Source: Desulfobulbaceae bacterium
GTDB taxonomy: Bacteria; Desulfobacterota; Desulfobulbia; Desulfobulbales; Desulfobulbaceae
Direction: 5' to 3'
Length of the DNA stretch: 9,285 nt
NCBI GenBank assembly: GCA_011322715.1
Contig: DRLX01000216.1
Location: forward strand, 1-9,285
A program made the translations under genes and the position numbers. Below are positions 1-5,023 of the stretch, one piece after another. Positions within the stretch are counted from its first letter, which is position 1; each line of letters opens with the position of its first letter. The notes below the pieces were generated by a model. The model had not been told where the DNA came from. It saw only the letters and a program-made list of their open reading frames with translations, and searched no databases.

Positions 1-210
1 AGGTACTCGTTTGCCGGATGAACCTATTATTATGATCCTCATAACATTCAGGATACAAATTCCTGCTCAACCCGCCAACCAATTCGTGGCCTCTATCGGT
101 CAACAGGGTATTCCAGCCGTGTAAAAAGGAGATCACGATTTATTTTATTTTTTGGTAAATTGGTCTCCCCTTTCTTTCATCTCAATTTCGTATCCATGGA
201 TTATAGAGGA
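1..210. other. Left-edge region without a firm gene
   Basis: No gene can be called firmly here. On the plus strand a frame is open from position 2 to a TAA at 122-124 and gives about 40 residues ending QQGIPAV; this could be the 3' end of a gene convergent with the cyclase. On the minus strand a frame starting with GTG near 137 runs off the left edge (it begins VISFLHGWNTLLTDRG), but no ribosome binding site precedes it. I recognise neither and they exclude each other. Between 125 and 173 an imperfect inverted repeat (AAAGGAGA with TCTCCCCTTT, two bulged C) spans an AT-rich loop and might be a weak terminator. A perfect 10-base palindrome ATCCATGGAT lies at 192-201. Confidence 0.3.
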
Positions 211-1242
211 TTAAATTGAATAAATGGGTGGAGTATTCAGCGGTTCTGCAACAACAACCCGATTCCTTCCTTGATCCTTGGCTTGATAAAGAGCGTTATC
301 AGCTTGTAGCAGCCAATCTTCAGCGCTGCTGTAACTCGTATTCCAACAGGACATGCCTATACTCACTGTTACCCGGATCGAATTTCCATTGAGAGTAACC
401 GGTGATTTTTCTACAGCCCTTCTAAGCCGTTCACCAAAAGCCTGTTTTTCACTTTTTGAAAGGCCGGGAAGGAGCAATGCGAATTCTTCGCCGCCGTAAC
501 GGGCAACGACATCCATATCTCTACACGTTTTTTTCAGGACCTTTGCAACGTTTTTCAAAACAATATCGCCAACCAGATGCCCATATGTGTCATTAACTCC
601 TTTAAAATGATCAATATCAACGATAGCGACGGAAAATGAGGCTGGAAATCGTTTCAAACGTGAAACTTCCAGCCGAATTTTATCATCAAAGGATCTTCGA
701 TTAAAAAGACCTGTTAATTCATCTTTGTAAGAAAGTAATTCCAGTTGTTTTCGAGTTGCATTAAGTCGGCTGAGAAGAGCTGCAAAATAGAGAGGAACGA
801 TAAACAATGGGATGCCTATTCCCACGGCAAAATTTCGATACTCAAGCCAATATGGTTGACGAAGGGCAATATATATAAAACAGATGGTGGATAGCGCGGT
901 GGCACTGAGCAGATATGGGGTTCCAAAACGGCAGCCATTCCCGACAGACACCCACAGATAAACACCGGCCACCGGCACGGCGACCTTGCCGCAAAAAAAT
1001 AAAAGAATGCTTACCGACCCGATATCAACCAGCTGCCCAAATATTTTACGCCACGGATAATCACCAGGCATCACATGAATGGAATAGAGTATAGCCAATG
1101 AAACGAGGATAAAACCTAAAAAGCTGGGGATCATCCATGACTGCAAATCGGCAAAACACAGGAGGTAAATCTGGACCACGCCCCCAAGTAACAGGCGGAC
1201 GATGGATTGCTCATACTCTTGATCTATAGACCTGGCAAACAT
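211..1242 (-). CDS. Membrane-bound diguanylate cyclase (GGDEF) with RpfC-like sensor domain
   Basis: Makes cyclic di-GMP from two GTP at the inner membrane. Residues about 13-160 hold five or six hydrophobic segments. The stretch around WVSVGNGCRFG (residues 97-107), with the later PYW and VPLYFAALL, resembles from memory the N-terminal membrane sensor of the DSF receptor RpfC. A short linker leads to a complete GGDEF domain (about 170-333): DELTGLFNRR, the metal-binding region VDIDHFKGVND (Asp209), and the active-site loop GGEEF at 250-254. The product-inhibition I-site RxxD is intact (Arg241 to Asp244, five residues before GGEEF), so an active, feedback-controlled enzyme is expected. No HAMP, PAS or EAL domain is present. 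The ATG at 1242 has only a weak purine-rich sequence upstream. The gene follows the hydrolase on the same strand after 117 bases and may have its own promoter. The enzymatic call is secure; the sensor's ligand is unknown. Confidence 0.95.
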   Translation of the reverse strand: MFARSIDQEYEQSIVRLLLGGVVQIYLLCFADLQSWMIPSFLGFILVSLAILYSIHVMPGDYPWRKIFGQLVDIGSVSILLFFCGKVAVPVAGVYLWVSVGNGCRFGTPYLLSATALSTICFIYIALRQPYWLEYRNFAVGIGIPLFIVPLYFAALLSRLNATRKQLELLSYKDELTGLFNRRSFDDKIRLEVSRLKRFPASFSVAIVDIDHFKGVNDTYGHLVGDIVLKNVAKVLKKTCRDMDVVARYGGEEFALLLPGLSKSEKQAFGERLRRAVEKSPVTLNGNSIRVTVSIGMSCWNTSYSSAEDWLLQADNALYQAKDQGRNRVVVAEPLNTPPIYSI

Positions 1243-1332
1243 AGTATCTTCATTAATCGTGATGGTTATTCACCTGCAACTTCAAGATTTTTTTCCATTT
1301 AACCCGCATATTTCACAAAGGTCATCGCGAAA

Positions 1333-1353
1333 GGCCATGATTGGACATGGGCC
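1333..1353 (-). terminator. Possible weak terminator hairpin after the hydrolase gene
   Basis: Just downstream of the hydrolase stop, GGCCATG (1333-1339) pairs with CATGGGCC (1346-1353) around a six-base loop, with one bulged G. On the minus strand the hairpin is followed by TTTCGCG only, so the U-tract is short. It could attenuate read-through into the cyclase gene, but it is not a classical terminator. Confidence 0.3.
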
Positions 1354-1359
1354 GACATT

Positions 1360-2106
1360 CTACTGCGGCAACTTTTTCAGCAGCCAGTCGGTGATCAGAT
1401 CTTCCACACCGGCAACCTCACCGAACATGTTGGTTCCGTGGATCTGCGTTTGTGGAAAAAGTCGCAGCTCCGCTCCTTTTTGTGCAAGGGCCGCATGGAT
1501 TTGTTCGGCACCACGGTCTTTTTCCTCTTCACTACTGAGAATCAACAGCGGTGTTCCCGGCCATGATGTAATCTGCTTCATGGTGGCAATACCAAGATAG
1601 TTGCTGCCTGGGGTCATAACCACAACCGCATAGGCCTTGACCGCTCCACTTGCCACTGCCTGCAGGGCGACGCTGCAGCCGACGCTTGCCCCAACCAGTG
1701 CCGTTCGTTGCGTTGTTATGTGCATTTTCTTCTCAAGCCAGGCGGTTGCAGCGGCCGCGTCAAGATACATGGCATTAAAGAGGATTGGATCACGACTGAT
1801 TACACGCCTCCCGTCATCCCGGCCGGCCGCATCATAGCGGCTGTCGCCATGCCCGCGCAGGTCAATGGCCAGGGTGGTGAAGCCTGCCCGGTTCAGTTTT
1901 TCCACCAGCGGCTGCCAACTCTCCCTGGTATGCCGATACATGGGCAGCAAAACCACACCGGCCTGCAAATTCTTGTTTCCTCCAGGCCTGCCCAGGGTGC
2001 CGACCAGCGGATGCCCATCAGCGGCCTGCATGGAAATTCGCTCTCCGGCATAGAGTGGTTGCACCAATAGACAAAAAACCAGACAAAAAAAGGTGAAAAT
2101 TTTCAT
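1360..2106 (-). CDS. Secreted alpha/beta hydrolase (dienelactone hydrolase-like fold)
   Basis: A serine hydrolase of 248 residues with unknown substrate. A signal peptide covers residues 1-20 (hydrophobic core FTFFCLVFCLLV, likely cleavage after LYA), so it probably acts in the periplasm. The fold shows a strand with VVLLPMYRH (51-59), the AIDLRGHGDS segment (80-89), and the nucleophile elbow GASVG (139-143) with Ser141. Late acidic residues (SSEEEKD, 191-197) and His223 in QIHGTNMFG complete a plausible triad. Its ATG overlaps the stop of the carboxypeptidase gene upstream (ATGA), and an AGGAG lies about six bases before it, so translation is probably coupled. The pairing with a cell-wall enzyme suggests an envelope role such as ester removal, but this is inference. 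Family assignment is good; a specific esterase, lipase or peptidase activity cannot be given. Confidence 0.85.
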   Translation of the reverse strand: MKIFTFFCLVFCLLVQPLYAGERISMQAADGHPLVGTLGRPGGNKNLQAGVVLLPMYRHTRESWQPLVEKLNRAGFTTLAIDLRGHGDSRYDAAGRDDGRRVISRDPILFNAMYLDAAAATAWLEKKMHITTQRTALVGASVGCSVALQAVASGAVKAYAVVVMTPGSNYLGIATMKQITSWPGTPLLILSSEEEKDRGAEQIHAALAQKGAELRLFPQTQIHGTNMFGEVAGVEDLITDWLLKKLPQ

Positions 2107-3329
2107 CGTTTTCTCCTGCTTGCATAGCGGGGATATCTTCCCCGTTGAATTCGGGCCAAAACAGTCCCCCGTGTATTACGCTGCTGGTTAAGCAGAATAA
2201 CAAATGCATTCCCTTCCGGCAGATAACCGGCATAATTGAAAATTCCCTTCATGGTTCCGCTTTTGATCTGAACATGCCTGCGTGTGCGAAGCAATTCCCG
2301 ATGGGGCCGAAATTTTTTTAATGCCGCCAGCATGGCCCTGGCTGTTACCCGGTTATTTCGCGACAGCCCCGCCCCTTCTTCCTGCACGATAAGCGCCGCT
2401 GTTTTAACTCCAAGCTCACTGACAAGGGCATTGTGGACCGCCCGGTTTGCCTTGGCCCAGGTTGCAGGATAGCCGTATTTTTCCGCACCAATGGTCAGAT
2501 AGAGAAGATTTGCGATAAAGTTGCTGGAATATTTAAGCATTGATGCCAGTACCTCATCCAGTCTTCGCGAATTTTTATGAAAATACACCAAACGGGCATG
2601 GGCCGGGGCTTTCTTTCTGCCGAAACCACCCTTGCCTCTGATACCCGCCCTGTGCTGCAGACTGCGAAAAAGCTCCGCCGTTAACCGGGCCATTATCTTT
2701 TCCGGCTGACATCCGCCTGGACAGATATTGATCAGATAACGGCCTCTGGACATATTTCGTCCAAGTTTTTGCATTATCGGCAGGGTCGGGGTCTGCGGTT
2801 CGGTGGAGCGGACATGATGATTTCTTAAAACCCGGAAGGCAACGGAATTAAAATTAACCACGGTTGCTCCGATGGGCGCATCATAGGGATTGGAGCTCGT
2901 CTCCCGGCCCGGTGGTTGATGTTCCAGGGCAAAGGCGGAATCATCAATGTAAATGGAATTTATTACCCGTACTCCCCGGCTATGCAGATTCTGCAGGATG
3001 GCAAGGACTTCCTCGCTGATAAGCAGAGGATCGCCAAAGCCGCGAATGTACAGATTGTCCCTGGAATCAAGATACAATTCTGTTCTGAAACGATATTCAG
3101 GGCCCAGAACGCGCAGGGCAGCCAGGGCGGTGGGAATTTTCAGGATGGAGGCGGGAATAAAGGGAGTATCGATATTACAGCCGCCGACAAGATTGCCGCG
3201 CCTATCGGCAACAGCCCAGGCGCCATTGTGGATAACATCGGTAAACTTCGGGCAGCCGGCAGAGGCCGACTGCCCGAAAGAAAAAACAATCAGGACAAAC
3301 AGGAGGGAACGTGCGATTGCCGTACCCAT
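2103..3329 (-). CDS. dacB: D-alanyl-D-alanine carboxypeptidase/endopeptidase, PBP4 (peptidase S13) family
   Basis: A penicillin-binding protein of the S13 class that trims or cleaves peptide cross-links of peptidoglycan in the periplasm. Counting from the TTG at 3335 (410 residues), the three motifs are in order: SILK (Ser63, Lys66), SSN (270-272) and KSGT (358-361). The signal peptide ends at SASA before Gly27-Cys28; the lipobox is poor because Ser, not Leu, is at -3. I prefer the ATG at 3329 (408 residues) because AGG lies seven bases upstream of it, while TTG would leave one base. At about 408 residues it is shorter than E. coli PBP4 (477), mainly between the SILK and SSN motifs. The C-terminus is unusually basic (RYPRYASRRKR). 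It begins 19 bases after TrpB2 and overlaps the hydrolase start by four bases. The symbol is by family; orthology to E. coli dacB is not shown. Confidence 0.9.
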   Translation of the reverse strand: MGTAIARSLLFVLIVFSFGQSASAGCPKFTDVIHNGAWAVADRRGNLVGGCNIDTPFIPASILKIPTALAALRVLGPEYRFRTELYLDSRDNLYIRGFGDPLLISEEVLAILQNLHSRGVRVINSIYIDDSAFALEHQPPGRETSSNPYDAPIGATVVNFNSVAFRVLRNHHVRSTEPQTPTLPIMQKLGRNMSRGRYLINICPGGCQPEKIMARLTAELFRSLQHRAGIRGKGGFGRKKAPAHARLVYFHKNSRRLDEVLASMLKYSSNFIANLLYLTIGAEKYGYPATWAKANRAVHNALVSELGVKTAALIVQEEGAGLSRNNRVTARAMLAALKKFRPHRELLRTRRHVQIKSGTMKGIFNYAGYLPEGNAFVILLNQQRNTRGTVLARIQRGRYPRYASRRKR

Positions 3330-3348
3330 TTTCAAACCTGTGTCATGA

Positions 3349-4692
3349 TCAACCTATTTTGGGAAGATGGGAAAGAGATTCCTCGATCTGCTCCTTGGGA
3401 TAGGAATAATCATGCAGTTTACCGGCCAGGTAATTGTCATAGGCCGTCATGTCGATCAGGCCATGGCCGGAAAAGTTAAAAAGGATGGTCTTGGGATTAT
3501 CCGGCTCTTTCATGGCTTCGATGATCGCCCCGCGAATGGCATGGGTGGTCTCCGGTGCCGGGATAATACCTTCGGTCTTGGCAAAGAGAACACCGGCCTC
3601 AAAACATTCAAGCTGATGCACGCTTTTCGGGGTAATGACCTTGTCCCGGATAAGGGCTGAAATGATCGGCGCCATTCCATGATAGCGCAGGCCGCCTGCA
3701 TGGATTCCCGGAGGCATGAAGTCATGGCCCAGGGTATACATGTACAAAAGCGGGGTCATCATGTTGACGTCACCGGAATCATAGGCCAGTTTGCCCGCAG
3801 TCATTGTCGGACAGGAGGCAGGTTCATAGCCGACAAATTCAATCTTTTTTCCTTCCAGGTAATCGGGGACAAAAGGCGCCATCAGACCGGCAAAGTTTGA
3901 TCCGCCGCCGCAGCAGCCGACAACAACATCCGGATATTCACCGGCGATTTCCATCTGTTTTTTGGCCTCAAGGCCGATAATCGTCTGATGAAGAACAACA
4001 TGGTTCAGTACTGAACCCAGGGCGTAGTTGGTGTTTTCACTGGTGGCGGCATCTTCCAGGGCCTCGGAGATGGCGATACCAAGGGATCCGGGAGTATTCG
4101 GATCTTTTTCCAGAATGGCCCGGCCGGTGTTGGTGTCCGGACTGGGGCTGGCAACAATATCAGCGCCGAATGTCTGCATGATGGATTTACGATAGGGTTT
4201 CTGATCATAGGAAACCCGGACCATGTACACCTTGCATTCCAGACCGAACTTCGAGGTCGCCATGGAAAGAGCTGATCCCCACTGACCGGCGCCGGTTTCC
4301 GTGGACAACCTTTTTACGCCTTCACGTTTATTGTAATAGGCCTGGGCCACAGCGGAGTTAGGCTTATGGCTGCCGACGGGCGAAACGCCCTCGTTCTTAA
4401 AAAATATCTTTGCCTTGGTGCCGATGGCTTCTTCAAGCTTATAGGCCCGGACCAGGGGGGATGGGCGCCAGATCTTATAAATATCCAGAACCTCTTCGGG
4501 AATATCAATAAAACGATCCGGGCTCATCTCCTGCTCAAGAAGACCCATGGGGAAAACCGCAGCCAGTTTTTCCGGGGCCATCGGTTCCAGGGTTTCCGGA
4601 TCAAGCGGGGGCTGCATCCCGCCTGGAATATCTGGAACCACATTATACCAGCTGGTCGGCATTTCATCTTCACGCAGAACAATTTTCTTCAT
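3349..4692 (-). CDS. trpB2: TrpB2-type tryptophan synthase beta-like protein (PLP-dependent)
   Basis: Cytosolic fold-type II PLP enzyme that condenses indole with L-serine (or possibly O-phosphoserine) to tryptophan. In the 447-residue form the PLP lysine is Lys110 in GSHKPNSA, the catalytic acid region is ETGAGQWGSA (132-141), and the phosphate-binding loop is GGGSN (262-266). The N-terminal extension and the IWRPSPLVRA motif are typical of TrpB2 rather than TrpB1. A longer start at 4719 is possible, but AAGGAG at 4698-4703 fits the ATG at 4692 with about five bases of spacing, so I chose 4692. No trpA or other trp gene is in the window, which suits the family's known TrpA-independent role in indole salvage. 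It probably heads an operon with the carboxypeptidase and hydrolase. The family call is very secure; the physiological substrate is inferred. Confidence 0.95.
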   Translation of the reverse strand: MKKIVLREDEMPTSWYNVVPDIPGGMQPPLDPETLEPMAPEKLAAVFPMGLLEQEMSPDRFIDIPEEVLDIYKIWRPSPLVRAYKLEEAIGTKAKIFFKNEGVSPVGSHKPNSAVAQAYYNKREGVKRLSTETGAGQWGSALSMATSKFGLECKVYMVRVSYDQKPYRKSIMQTFGADIVASPSPDTNTGRAILEKDPNTPGSLGIAISEALEDAATSENTNYALGSVLNHVVLHQTIIGLEAKKQMEIAGEYPDVVVGCCGGGSNFAGLMAPFVPDYLEGKKIEFVGYEPASCPTMTAGKLAYDSGDVNMMTPLLYMYTLGHDFMPPGIHAGGLRYHGMAPIISALIRDKVITPKSVHQLECFEAGVLFAKTEGIIPAPETTHAIRGAIIEAMKEPDNPKTILFNFSGHGLIDMTAYDNYLAGKLHDYSYPKEQIEESLSHLPKIG

Positions 4693-4697
4693 TTTCT

Positions 4698-4703
4698 CTC
4701 CTT
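4698..4703 (-). promoter_or_regulatory. Ribosome binding site that sets the trpB2 start
   Basis: On the minus strand AAGGAG lies about five bases before the ATG at 4692. The longer frame starting at 4719 would place this site inside the coding sequence and has no comparable site, so the shorter start is favoured. Confidence 0.75.
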
Positions 4704-4720
4704 GGCAATCAATCACCATA

Positions 4721-4760
4721 GCTGAAAATATGTTTGGACAATTTCAGCCGATTTCAACCA
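4721..4760 (-). promoter_or_regulatory. Inverted and tandem repeat upstream of trpB2, operator or leader hairpin candidate
   Basis: GCTGAAA (4721-4727) and TTTCAGC (4742-4748) form a perfect 7-base inverted repeat with a 14-base loop, about 18 bases before the trpB2 ribosome binding site. The right arm is part of a near-tandem 10-base repeat, ATTTCAGCCG then ATTTCAACCA (4741-4760). A minus-strand TTGAAA (near 4757) with CATATT 19 bases on is a weak promoter candidate. The symmetry suggests an operator or 5'-leader hairpin, but no regulator family is recognised. Confidence 0.3.
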
Positions 4761-4779
4761 CATTGTTTCTCTTAAAAAA

Positions 4780-4964
4780 ATTGATGAACTCGTAAAAAGT
4801 CTGAACATTTCTTAAAGATGGCTAAGTAAAAACATAGATATACAGGTAAGCGTAGACTCCGAGGAGTAGTGTTCCGGGGCGGGTCTCAACCATACAGGTG
4901 GTATGTTGTGAATCGCCCCTGGACACACGACGCAGTAGATCGAAGTTTTTACGACGCCATCAAA
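4780..4964. repeat. Palindromic MITE-like repeat element with terminal inverted repeats
   Basis: Fills most of the roughly 330-base gap between the radical SAM gene and trpB2. Its ends are imperfect inverted repeats of 21 bases (4780-4800 and 4944-4964) that agree at 16 positions, including TTGATG and TCGTAAAAA without mismatch. The centre is a long hairpin (4866-4931). The left arm is about 50 bases longer than the right, so the element is an asymmetric fold-back. No convincing target-site duplication is visible. A run of seven A (4774-4780) next to the left end reads as T7 on the minus strand, so the folded transcript could end the radical SAM mRNA. From memory, sequences like TTGATG...CGTAAAAA recur between genes in Desulfobacterota; this is unverified. 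Short frames across it look like chance translations of the repeat. Confidence 0.65.
4866..4931. repeat. Long imperfect hairpin in the centre of the palindromic element
   Basis: GGGGCGGGTCTCAACCATAC (4876-4895) faces GTATGTTGTGAATCGCCCC (4901-4919) around a five-base loop AGGTG. Paired blocks are CATAC/GTATG, CAA/TTG after a bulged C, and GGGGCG/CGCCCC. Beyond a bulged T the stem continues with GTGTTCC against GGACACAC and further short pairs to 4866/4931. The stem should fold in either RNA strand or in single-stranded DNA. Confidence 0.7.
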
Positions 4965-4971
4965 GTTTTGT

Positions 4972-5004
4972 AGCGCAAAAAGCCGTGCAGCGCAAAATAT
5001 TTTG
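4972..5004. repeat. Short direct repeat and AT palindrome after the radical SAM gene
   Basis: AGCGCAAAA occurs at 4972-4980 and again at 4989-4997, and the second copy runs into a perfect 12-base palindrome CAAAATATTTTG (4993-5004). The site is 20-50 bases past the stop of the radical SAM gene. It has no U-tract after a GC stem, so it is not a standard terminator; it may be the edge of the neighbouring repeat element. Confidence 0.4.
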
Positions 5005-5023
5005 TGTTGAAACGCTCTCTTTC

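Noticed and set aside
1259..1600. Plus-strand frame of 113 residues over the cyclase-hydrolase gap
   Set aside because: It lies mostly antisense to the hydrolase gene, has no ribosome binding site, and shows no recognisable features.
3321..3335. TTG start for the carboxypeptidase at 3335
   Set aside because: The only ribosome-binding-like AGG leaves a single base before TTG but seven bases before the ATG at 3329.
2916..3479. Plus-strand frame of 187 residues across the start of the carboxypeptidase gene
   Set aside because: It is antisense to two confidently assigned genes and unlike any known protein.
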